A stretch of DNA of 64,000 bases from Metaclostridioides mangenotii (GTDB taxonomy: Bacteria > Bacillota > Clostridia > Peptostreptococcales > Peptostreptococcaceae), in contig NZ_JAHLOF010000008.1 of NCBI RefSeq assembly GCF_018917235.1, positions 1-64,000 on the forward strand, in the 5' to 3' direction. The translations under genes and the position numbers were made by a program. Positions within the stretch are counted from its first letter, which is position 1; the number at the start of each line of letters is the position of its first letter. Shown here piece by piece: positions 32,120-40,119 of the stretch. The notes under the pieces were generated by a model, which was not told the origin of the DNA, did not search any database, and was given only the letters and a program-made list of their open reading frames with translations.

Positions 32120-32431
32120 TTATATACTCACTTTAAAGGCGTAAACATTATTATAAAATATTAGAGTCTTACAAAGTACCGTTAAGTCATATACATTTCT
32201 ACTGTAAATATCAATAATGGAGACGATTATAATAAATGGAATCAACAGTATATATCTGATTGTATCGACGCTTTTTCCATATTTTATACAAACTGCTAAA
32301 AATAGTGACAACATACATATATTTGTGACAAATAATCTCTTTATGTTTTTTTCTATTTCATCACATAAAAAACAAATCACCTTGTCAGACAAATACGATA
32401 ATATTAAACAAACTGTAAGAATTGATATCAA
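32120..32431 (-). pseudogene. N-terminal half of a second prepilin peptidase, truncated at the prophage end
   Basis: About 103 residues with four hydrophobic segments. The block LIPFIIIVSIIDIYSRNVYD resembles the first catalytic Asp region of A24 prepilin peptidases (SxIDxxxxxIPD). The second catalytic motif (GxGDxKL) and the remaining spans are missing because the frame ends at the integrase-side boundary. It follows the intact minimal pilD. TTG 32431 is the likely start. An unrelated short membrane protein is the alternative. Confidence 0.55.
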
Positions 32432-32466
32432 TTTTAAAATTAACCTGTAATAGCGAGATTATTAGA

Positions 32467-32910
32467 TTATTTTATCAGTAACACAAATACCGTAACCAAT
32501 GAAATTATAGGCGCAAAAGGTATAAATTTATTGTACTCTCCATATTTGAATTTACTGTAAATTACATAAGAAATTCCTATAAAACTTGCAATATACAAGC
32601 TAAAAAAATAAATTATTATTGTTGTATTAGCTCCCAGATATAATCCAATCATACCAAATAACTTGATATCCCCAAAACCAATACACTCTTCTTTAAATAT
32701 TTTTTTCAATATAGAGGCAATTATGTATGTAAATACTACCATTATAATGCAGCCTGAAATACTTATGGCTAAGCCTACTCCCTTTCCTACAATATTTAGT
32801 AAAATGCATATAGATCCTCCAAAAATTAAACTTAAGTTAGGTATTATGTATTTTAAAAAGTCTATTATTGATATTACAGTAAGCAGAATAATTAAGGTAA
32901 AATAATACAG
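32467..32910 (-). CDS. pilD: Minimal type IV prepilin peptidase
   Basis: About 147 residues, membrane-embedded aspartic protease that cleaves prepilin leaders. Both catalytic aspartates are seen, in TVISIIDFLKYIIPN and ECIGFGDIKLFGMIGLYLG. The cytoplasmic zinc/N-methylase loop of the longer enzymes is absent, so it is the short A24 form. No ATG, GTG or TTG lies in frame ahead of the conserved sequence. Translation must begin at CTG 32910 or ATT 32916, with GGGGTG just after the pilT stop, or be coupled to pilT. No pilin gene is in the window. Confidence 0.75.
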   Translation of the reverse strand: MYYFTLIILLTVISIIDFLKYIIPNLSLIFGGSICILLNIVGKGVGLAISISGCIIMVVFTYIIASILKKIFKEECIGFGDIKLFGMIGLYLGANTTIIIYFFSLYIASFIGISYVIYSKFKYGEYNKFIPFAPIISLVTVFVLLIK

Positions 32911-32931
32911 GTTAATTGTGTCACCCCACTT

Positions 32932-34023
32932 CTAATTTTTTATAAATCTTCTAACGAATTCAGTATCATTACATCTTGAGATTAAATTATCCTCAGAAAT
33001 AGCACCCTCAAAAAATAGATTTATAAGATTTTGATCCATTGTAATCATTCCGTACTTCGAACCTATCTGAATTAAATTTGATATCTGATGTGTCTTTCCT
33101 TCCTTTATTGAATTTTTAATTGCTGAAGTTCCCAACATTATTTCAGTAGCAACTACCATAGAACATGATAGAATTTCCCTGCCTAATACATTTTTCTCTG
33201 ATATATTTTTTCTAGGGATCAATTGTTGTGAGAGCATCCCCTCAAAAGCCGATGCTAACTGAGATCTAATTTGGTGGTGCTCCGACGGACTAAACATATC
33301 AACAATTCTATCTATACATTTACCCCCTCCAGTAGTATGTAGTGTAGAAAAAACTAAGTGACCAGTTTCGGCTGCCCTAAGCGCTGCTATCATACTCTCT
33401 GCATCTCTTATTTCACCAATGAGTATTATATCTGGGCTCTGTCTTAAAGCAGCTCTAAGGCCAGTATTGAAATTTTTAGTATCTTTACCTACCTCTCTTT
33501 GATTTACAATACTTTTTTTATGTCTATGTAAATATTCAATTGGATCCTCTATTGTTATAATGTGTTTTTCTTGAGTTGAATTTATTAGATCCAATAAACT
33601 TGCAATAGTTGTACTCTTTCCACTTCCCGTCGAACCCGTAACTAAGATCAAACCAGAACGCTTTTCAGTAAAACTCTTTAGTGTCGGCGGCAGAGAAAGT
33701 TCTTCTAAACTTGGTATTTTGTTTGGGATTATTCTTATTGCTAGTGAAATATTCTCCTTCTGCATGAATGCATTTACTCTATATCTCCGTTTATCACTTG
33801 TTTCTAAAGAAAAGTCTCTTTCCCCTTTTGATTCAACGTTTTTGTATATATTTAAAGAAGAAATATCTATTAAAATTTTTTTAGATAACTCTGGTGACAC
33901 TATTGTATTATCTATATATCTAAAGCTCTCTCCTATTCTTGCTGTGGGCACAGCCCCTACCGAAATGTATAGATCCGAAGCACCTATTATTGAAGATTTT
34001 TCTAATAAGTTATTTATATTCAC
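32932..34023 (-). CDS. pilT: Type IV pilus retraction ATPase
   Basis: 363 residues of the hexameric PilT family. Walker A is GSTGSGKST (residues 130-138), the Asp box region is DPIEYLHRHKKS, Walker B is DIILIGEIRD, and the His box is TGHLVFSTLHT. The N-terminal PAS-like domain is also present. It powers pilus disassembly and twitching. It is followed without a gap by pilD. In C. difficile, pilT and pilD genes end the main pilus cluster; here the assembly ATPase, platform protein and pilin genes are not present between pilT and prs. ATG 34023 lies after a TGAGGTGAAAAAG site. Confidence 0.93.
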   Translation of the reverse strand: MNINNLLEKSSIIGASDLYISVGAVPTARIGESFRYIDNTIVSPELSKKILIDISSLNIYKNVESKGERDFSLETSDKRRYRVNAFMQKENISLAIRIIPNKIPSLEELSLPPTLKSFTEKRSGLILVTGSTGSGKSTTIASLLDLINSTQEKHIITIEDPIEYLHRHKKSIVNQREVGKDTKNFNTGLRAALRQSPDIILIGEIRDAESMIAALRAAETGHLVFSTLHTTGGGKCIDRIVDMFSPSEHHQIRSQLASAFEGMLSQQLIPRKNISEKNVLGREILSCSMVVATEIMLGTSAIKNSIKEGKTHQISNLIQIGSKYGMITMDQNLINLFFEGAISEDNLISRCNDTEFVRRFIKN

Positions 34024-34377
34024 TTTTTCACCTCACATATATTTCTATCTAATGTAATTATTGACAAAATAAATTTATAAAAATACTTTGTATTGCATAT
34101 TTTATAAGTTTATTTATATAAAATTCTACATATATCTAGTTTCAAACTGTGTTTATTACTGTGTTTATGACACTATATCAACTGTCACTTATTGTGTTTA
34201 TATAGTATAATGTCTGTATAAAACTTAAGGTAAACCTAGATTAGAGGACCTTGATCTAATTGTTACTAAAAGCAAGAACTTGAAGTTAGAAAATAAGATT
34301 TATAAAAATTAAAACGACATCTTTAGAAATTCTAAAGATGTCGTTTTAATTTTTATATTATACTATTTAAAATTTAA
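34024..34377. other. Intergenic stretch between pilT and prs with a possible small transcript
   Basis: No gene is seen. On the plus strand CTGTCA and TATAAT (34206-34211) are 18 bases apart and could start an RNA ending at the strong hairpin 34311-34347. TGTGTTTA occurs several times just upstream. The rest is AT-rich sequence without structure. Confidence 0.35.
34311..34352. terminator. Terminator downstream of prs
   Basis: Seventeen-base perfect arms AAAACGACATCTTTAGA and TCTAAAGATGTCGTTTT with a three-base loop and flanking A and T runs; effective in both directions. Confidence 0.85.
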
Positions 34378-35328
34378 TTAAAATAATTTACTTACTGACT
34401 CATTTGTAAAAATCTTTTGGATAGCATCTCCAAATAAGTTAGCAACAGTTTTTATCTTAATTTTATCTATTCTTTTCTCTTCAGGTAGTTGTATAGTATC
34501 AAGTACTATAAGCTCCTTTATGTCAGACCCAGCGATTCTTTCAATAGCTGGTCCTGATAGTACACCGTGAGTACAACAAGCATAAACATCTTTAGCTCCG
34601 AACTTTTTAAGTGCTTGAGCAGCATTTACTATAGTTCCAGCTGTATCTATCATATCGTCCATAAGTATTACATTTTTACCTTCAACTTCACCGATTATAT
34701 TCATAACTTCACTTACGTTTGCCTTTGGTCTTCTCTTATCTATTATAGCTATTGGAACTTCTCCTTTTAGAGAATTAGCAAACTGTCTAGATCTGGTAAC
34801 ACTACCCAAGTCTGGAGATACTACTACTAGGTCATCTATATCCATTTGGTTAAAATGATCTGCTAGTATCTTTCCTCCTAGTAAGTGGTCAAGTGGAATA
34901 TCGAAATATCCTTGAATTTGAGCAGCATGTAAATCCATAGTAAGAACTCTATCTGCACCAGCCGCTGTAATTAGATTAGCAACTAATTTTGCTGTAATAG
35001 GATCTCTTGCCTTAGCTTTTCTGTCTTGTCTTGCATATCCATAGTATGGAATAACTGCTGTTATTCTACCTGCTGAAGCTCTCTTAAGTGCATCAATTAA
35101 TATAAGTAGCTCCATCAGGTTGTCATTTACTGGGCTGTTAGTTGATTGAATTACGAACATGTCACAACCTCTTACAGTTTCGTTCATGTTTAAACATATT
35201 TCACCATCACTAAACTTTCCAACCTCACAATCTAACATCGAAACACCCATGTAATCAGCTATTTTACCTGCTAATTCCTTAGATGAATTCCCAGCTATGA
35301 TTTTAATTTCACTTCCACTAGTATTCAT
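34378..35328 (-). CDS. prs: Ribose-phosphate pyrophosphokinase
   Basis: 316 residues, normal for bacterial PRPP synthase, which makes PRPP from ribose 5-phosphate and ATP for purine, pyrimidine, NAD, His and Trp synthesis. Signatures: the [14 protein letters not shown] metal-binding block, the flexible loop [17 protein letters not shown], and the PRPP loop [17 protein letters not shown] 35328 follows GGAGGGA. It is 37 bases after glmU in the same direction, matching the spoVG-glmU-prs gene order conserved in Firmicutes. A strong terminator ends the unit. Confidence 0.97.
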   Translation of the reverse strand: MNTSGSEIKIIAGNSSKELAGKIADYMGVSMLDCEVGKFSDGEICLNMNETVRGCDMFVIQSTNSPVNDNLMELLILIDALKRASAGRITAVIPYYGYARQDRKAKARDPITAKLVANLITAAGADRVLTMDLHAAQIQGYFDIPLDHLLGGKILADHFNQMDIDDLVVVSPDLGSVTRSRQFANSLKGEVPIAIIDKRRPKANVSEVMNIIGEVEGKNVILMDDMIDTAGTIVNAAQALKKFGAKDVYACCTHGVLSGPAIERIAGSDIKELIVLDTIQLPEEKRIDKIKIKTVANLFGDAIQKIFTNESVSKLF

Positions 35329-35365
35329 TTATTTAATCCCTCCTGAAAAATTTAAAGACAACTTA

Positions 35366-36742
35366 TTATTTATTGCTATCTCGTTTATCCTTTTTTTCTA
35401 CCCAACCTTCTTTTACCACTTGTCTTTGCCTAGCAATCGCTAGTGCTCCATTTGGTACATCGTCAGTTATTGTAGATCCTGTTGCTATATAACCTTTTTC
35501 CTCTATTGTAACTGGTGCAACTAGGTTACAGTTTGAACCTACAAATGCGCCATCCTTTACTACTGATTTAAACTTGTTTTTTCCATCGTAGTTTACAAAT
35601 ACCACTCCACAACCAATATTTACATCTTTGCCTACTTCAGCGTCTCCTATGTAAGATAAATGTGAAGCTTTTGATCCATCGCCTATCTTAGCATTTTTTA
35701 CTTCAACGAAATCTCCTATTTTTACGTTGTTTCCGATATCAGACTTTGGTCTTAGGTATGCGTAAGGGCCAACATGAGTGTATTCTCCAACAACACTGTC
35801 AACTATAGTAGAGTTTATTACTTCTGTATGATTTCCAATCACAGAGTTTGTTATACTTGAATTCATACCGATTGTGCACTCAGAGCCTATTTTTGTGTTT
35901 CCTATAAGCATCGCACCTGGATAGATTATAGAATCATTTCCTATTTGTACGTCTGATTCTATATAAGTAGAATTGACATCTAGTATTGTTACTCCATTTA
36001 CCATGTGCTTTTCATTTATTCTTCTTCTCATCAACTCTTCAGCTTTAGATAGTTCTACTCTTGAGTTTACTCCCATAAGTTCTTCTATAGTAGATCCATT
36101 AAATGCACCTACTTTATGTTGTTTATCTCTCATTATTTTTATCGTATCAGTTAAATAGTATTCACCCTGAGCGTTGTTGTTATCAATCAAATCTAAAGCT
36201 TCTCTTAAACTTGATCCTTTAAAACAGTATATACCCGAATTTATCTCTTTTACTGATTTTTCTTTTTCACTTGCGTCTTTTTGCTCAACTATTTTAAGTA
36301 GATCTCCATTTTCATCCCTAATTATTCTACCATAACCGTGTGGATTGTCCATACTTGTTGTGAGTACTGTCGCGTGATATTCATGTTTTATATGATATTC
36401 AAATAGATCTTTTAATGTATTTTCCTTAATAAGCGGAGTATCTCCACAAAGCACTACTATAATGTCTTCATCTTTTATATAGCCCTTAGCCTGTAAGACT
36501 GCATGTCCTGTCCCTAGCTGTTCCTCTTGTTTTATTGTAGTAGAGTCACAAGCTAATTTTTCTTTAACACGATCTGATTCATGACCCAATATAACTACAA
36601 CATCTTTTACTCCAGAATTTTTTGAAACATCTATTACGTGGTTTACCATTTCTTTTCCACATACCTTATGTATTACTTTAGGATATTTAGACTTCATTCT
36701 TGTTCCTTTGCCTGCAGCAAGGATAATAGCTTTAAAGTTCAT
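35366..36742 (-). CDS. glmU: Bifunctional UDP-N-acetylglucosamine pyrophosphorylase / glucosamine-1-phosphate N-acetyltransferase
   Basis: 458 residues. The N-terminal nucleotidyltransferase begins with IILAAGKGTRMKSKYPKV and carries GTGHAV and LCGDTPLI. The C-terminal left-handed beta-helix made of hexapeptide repeats (IGNDSIIYPGAMLIGNTKIG) carries the acetyltransferase site (RPKSDIG, GDFVEVKNAKIGDGSKASHLSYIGDAEVG). It produces UDP-GlcNAc for wall synthesis in the cytoplasm. It lies between spoVG and prs. Confidence 0.97.
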   Translation of the reverse strand: MNFKAIILAAGKGTRMKSKYPKVIHKVCGKEMVNHVIDVSKNSGVKDVVVILGHESDRVKEKLACDSTTIKQEEQLGTGHAVLQAKGYIKDEDIIVVLCGDTPLIKENTLKDLFEYHIKHEYHATVLTTSMDNPHGYGRIIRDENGDLLKIVEQKDASEKEKSVKEINSGIYCFKGSSLREALDLIDNNNAQGEYYLTDTIKIMRDKQHKVGAFNGSTIEELMGVNSRVELSKAEELMRRRINEKHMVNGVTILDVNSTYIESDVQIGNDSIIYPGAMLIGNTKIGSECTIGMNSSITNSVIGNHTEVINSTIVDSVVGEYTHVGPYAYLRPKSDIGNNVKIGDFVEVKNAKIGDGSKASHLSYIGDAEVGKDVNIGCGVVFVNYDGKNKFKSVVKDGAFVGSNCNLVAPVTIEEKGYIATGSTITDDVPNGALAIARQRQVVKEGWVEKKDKRDSNK

Positions 36743-36973
36743 TTATTCACTCCATTCAATCAAATTTAATTTGATAGATTATTCTTATATATATTTATAG
36801 ATCATTCTATTATTGAAGATCCCTTTAATAAACTAATAAATTAAATATTTAGTTATAATTATTATTAATTATTTTGGAATATTTTAAAGATTTAAACCTC
36901 TTAATATTGTTATATCTCAGTATATTCATTAATAATATAGCATTTTTTTAGTTAAAAGTACACATGCAAATAG

Positions 36974-37010
36974 AAAAAAGGACCTCATCGAACAGGTCCT
37001 TTTATTATTC
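36974..37010 (-). terminator. Terminator downstream of spoVG
   Basis: AAAAAAGGACCT and AGGTCCTTTT arms. The stem separates spoVG from glmU, so the two are not simply one transcript. Confidence 0.75.
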
Positions 37011-37032
37011 TAGTGATTAAAAGTACTATTAA

Positions 37033-37311
37033 TTACTCAGCAGCAACTTCTAATTGTGCTATAGATTCATGGTAAGCTTCTAAAACGGCATCTTCTAATA
37101 TTTGTCTCATTTCTGCATTTATAGGATGCGCAATATCTCTAAAATTACCTTCGCCTACTTTTCTACTTGGCATTGCTATAAAAAGACCATTGTGCCCTTC
37201 TATAACTTTAATGTCATGCACAACAAATAAATTATCAAAAGTAATTGATACTATGCATTTCATTTTTCCTTCATCTGTTACTTTTCTTACTCTTACGTCA
37301 GTTATTTTCAT
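37033..37311 (-). CDS. spoVG: Septation/RNA-binding regulator SpoVG
   Basis: 92 residues: [43 protein letters not shown] and [14 protein letters not shown] are near-invariant in SpoVG. It binds nucleic acid and affects sporulation septation and envelope genes. An in-frame ATG at 37332 adds seven residues (MKGDILD) that contain the ribosome site GGGGGAT, so ATG 37311 is the start. Confidence 0.95.
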   Translation of the reverse strand: MKITDVRVRKVTDEGKMKCIVSITFDNLFVVHDIKVIEGHNGLFIAMPSRKVGEGNFRDIAHPINAEMRQILEDAVLEAYHESIAQLEVAAE

Positions 37312-37449
37312 ATCTAAAATATCCCCCTTCATGATTTGACAGAAATTTAATTTATATTAATGCGAATTAGATAATATAAACCGTTTTTTAAAAGATTCTA
37401 TAAAATCTTGGGATATCCTTTTTATTTTGGAAAATTTATTTAATTTTTT

Positions 37450-38382
37450 TTATTTTTCTTTATAATTTCCTTTTTCGCTAGAGTTTTTTAGAGTATTTTC
37501 ACATATTTCATCTGTTTCATCTAAATCTAACTCTTGAAATTTAGACTCTCCATTTTCATCGTTTTTGTACTCGTCTTTGAAAGTTTTTAAATTAGGTTCA
37601 GCAGTTATTACATCTCCCTCGACATTTAACTGGATTAGTGATATATAATCATCTACAAGTTTATCCTTTGGTGTTGCTTTTGATATAAAAACTCCTGTTC
37701 CTATAACCTCTGCGCCAAACTCATTCATAAGATCTATCATGCCTCTGATAGTTCCTCCACCTCTCATAAAATCGTCGATAATGATAACTTTACTATTTGG
37801 TTTTAGTGCTTTTCTTGGTAAACTCATGCTTTCTACCTGTGAACTGTTACCACTTATATATGTTGTACTTAAAGTTGGCCCTTCAGACACTTTTGTATCT
37901 TTTCTGATTATTACTAGAGGTAAATTCATGGCCTTTGCAGTCATAAGCGCCATCGGAATTCCCTTTGTCTCCATAGTTACTACGTAGTTTGCCTCTTCAT
38001 AATCTATATTTGATGCGAAAATTTTACCAACTTTTGCCGCAACAGTTGGATCGTAAATCAAATCTACTAAATATAGAAAACCTCCTGATAGTATTCTTGA
38101 TCCATCATTTATCTTATTACAAAGATCCATAAGTACTTGGTTATTCTCTTCAACCGAAGTCTTAGGTATATATTTAACTCCTCCAGCAGCTCCAGATATA
38201 GTTATAACTTTGCCTAATTGTAATTTCTCGAATACATTTTTAACTACCAACAAATCTTCACTTATAGTAGATTTTGCCGCATTAAATTTATCTGTAAAAT
38301 AGCCTAGTGTATAAGTTCTATTTGGATTGTCGGATAATATCTTTACAATAGCTCCTATTCTCTCTGTTCTTTTAAATTTCAT
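37450..38382 (-). CDS. purR: Purine operon repressor PurR
   Basis: 310 residues. An N-terminal winged helix (residues 1-70, RTERIGAIVKILSDNPNRTYTLGYFTDKFNAAKSTISEDL) is fused to a phosphoribosyltransferase-like domain with the PRPP loop VIIIDDFMRGGGT (199-211). It senses PRPP and represses purine genes at CCGAAC-type PurBoxes. The acidic C-terminal extension (about residues 275-310) makes it longer than the Bacillus protein. A PurBox-like site lies upstream in the shared region with murC, suggesting autoregulation. ATG 38382 follows GGAGG. Confidence 0.93.
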   Translation of the reverse strand: MKFKRTERIGAIVKILSDNPNRTYTLGYFTDKFNAAKSTISEDLLVVKNVFEKLQLGKVITISGAAGGVKYIPKTSVEENNQVLMDLCNKINDGSRILSGGFLYLVDLIYDPTVAAKVGKIFASNIDYEEANYVVTMETKGIPMALMTAKAMNLPLVIIRKDTKVSEGPTLSTTYISGNSSQVESMSLPRKALKPNSKVIIIDDFMRGGGTIRGMIDLMNEFGAEVIGTGVFISKATPKDKLVDDYISLIQLNVEGDVITAEPNLKTFKDEYKNDENGESKFQELDLDETDEICENTLKNSSEKGNYKEK

Positions 38383-38555
38383 AATAATATCCTCCTACGA
38401 CTTCTCTTTCAAGTGAGTATTAATTATAATGCATATCTATGCCAAATATGGTATAATATTGTCTATGATTTTATTGTAATAACAAGTATATAAACAATAA
38501 TATAATATATTATATTATTGTTTTATTTTGTATTAATTATAATCTCGATTTTTAA

Positions 38556-38568
38556 AATATCGAACATT
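38556..38568. promoter_or_regulatory. PurBox-like site between purR and murC
   Basis: AAATATCGAACATT contains the 13-base match to AWWWCCGAACWWT with one mismatch (T for the first C). It is located 170 bases before purR and 70 bases before murC. A weaker inverted partner (CTCGATTTTT) lies about 20 bases away. Confidence 0.45.
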
Positions 38569-38635
38569 ATATTATTATACCATAAAAAAAGTTCATCATG
38601 TAGGACTTTAATAAAAAAAGGATGGTGATTTTATT

Positions 38636-39982
38636 ATGAATATACATTTTATCGGAATCGGTGGAATAAGTATGAGTGCTCTAGCTGAAATTTGCTTAAA
38701 CAAAGGCTATACTGTAACAGGTTCTGACATGACAGAGTCATATTTACTAGACAAACTTAGAAGACAAGGCGCAAAAATATTTGTTGGACAAAAGAGAGAA
38801 AACGTAAGCGATGATATAAACATGGTTGTATATACAGCAGCTATACACCAGGATAACGAGGAATTAATAGCTGCAAAGGAAAAAAATATTTTAATAATGA
38901 ACAGAGCAGCATTTTTAGGCCAAATTATGAGAGAGTACAAAAACTCTATAGCGGTTTCCGGGACACATGGAAAAACAACTACAACTTCTATGTTGTCTAC
39001 ACTGTTCGAATTTGCTAACTTAGATCCTACAATATTAGTTGGAGGAAATTTAAGTTCAATAGGTGGAAATGTAAGAATAGGTAATTCTAACCATTTTATA
39101 ACAGAGGCGTGTGAGTATGTAGATAGTTTCCTTAACTTCAATCCTAAAATTGCTTTAGTGTTAAACATAGAAGAGGATCACCTTGATTATTTCTCAGGTA
39201 TAGATGAAATAAAAGCTTCATTCAATAAATTTGGTAAATTACTTCCAAGCGAAGGTTTTTTCATTATAAATGGCGATGATGAAAATACAAAAGATATTTT
39301 ATACGATGTAAAAGCACAAACAATTAAATATGGAAGAGATTTAGATAACGATGCAATAATCAAAAATATCCACTTTACAGATGACGGATTTGGAGTATTT
39401 GATATCCTTTACAACGGTAAGAACCTTGGTACTTTCGAATTATCCGTTCCGGGACTTCACAATATATACAATGCTACAGCGGCAATAATCACAGGGCTTA
39501 TGTCAGGAATAAATGTCGAACTTTGTAGAGAGAACATAAGAAAATACAGAGGTGTTGGAAGAAGATTTGAATCTAAAGGTTACTACAACAATACTCTAGT
39601 AATAGATGATTATGCTCATCACCCAACTGAAATAAAAGCAACTTTAGCTGCGGCTAAAAAGCTTAAGAAATCAAAATTATGGTGTATATTCCAACCACAT
39701 ACATATACAAGAACAAAAACTTTAATAAACGACTTCGCAGAAGCGTTCTATGCAGCGGACAAAGTAATAATAACTGATATCTACGCTGCTAGGGAGGACG
39801 ATCCAGGAGATATTCACTCAAAAGATTTAGTTGAAAAACTTTATCAAAATAATGTAGATGCAGTATATATTAAAGAATTTGAAGATATAGCTCAGTATAT
39901 ACGTGACAACGCCGATGATAACGATCTTGTAATAACTTGCGGCGCTGGTCCTATATTTAGGGTTGCGGAAATGTTAGTTTAA
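38636..39982 (+). CDS. murC: UDP-N-acetylmuramate--L-alanine ligase
   Basis: 448 residues; adds L-Ala to UDP-MurNAc in peptidoglycan precursor synthesis. Visible: the N-terminal Rossmann motif [18 protein letters not shown] loop [13 protein letters not shown] (109-120), [22 protein letters not shown] and [13 protein letters not shown] 38636 follows GGATGGTGAT. It is transcribed alone, divergent from purR, and ends at a strong hairpin. Confidence 0.96.
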   Translation: MNIHFIGIGGISMSALAEICLNKGYTVTGSDMTESYLLDKLRRQGAKIFVGQKRENVSDDINMVVYTAAIHQDNEELIAAKEKNILIMNRAAFLGQIMREYKNSIAVSGTHGKTTTTSMLSTLFEFANLDPTILVGGNLSSIGGNVRIGNSNHFITEACEYVDSFLNFNPKIALVLNIEEDHLDYFSGIDEIKASFNKFGKLLPSEGFFIINGDDENTKDILYDVKAQTIKYGRDLDNDAIIKNIHFTDDGFGVFDILYNGKNLGTFELSVPGLHNIYNATAAIITGLMSGINVELCRENIRKYRGVGRRFESKGYYNNTLVIDDYAHHPTEIKATLAAAKKLKKSKLWCIFQPHTYTRTKTLINDFAEAFYAADKVIITDIYAAREDDPGDIHSKDLVEKLYQNNVDAVYIKEFEDIAQYIRDNADDNDLVITCGAGPIFRVAEMLV

Positions 39983-40040
39983 ATAATTCATTTATATAGC
40001 TATTGAATGGATTATCTCAATTTTGAGTTCCCAAATGATT

Positions 40041-40081
40041 TTAAGCCGAGAAACTACAGTTTATAGTTTCTCGGCTTATTT
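40041..40081. terminator. Terminator of murC
   Basis: TAAGCCGAGAAACTA and TAGTTTCTCGGCTTA arms with a short loop; shared with the convergent P-ATPase gene. Confidence 0.85.
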
Positions 40082-40119
40082 GATTCCAATATTTTTCTTT
40101 ATATAACTACTAATCTTTT

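Noticed and set aside
34024..34310. c-di-GMP-II riboswitch as found near the C. difficile pilus cluster
   Set aside because: I could not find the conserved core elements; the segment shows only promoter-like and repeat sequence.
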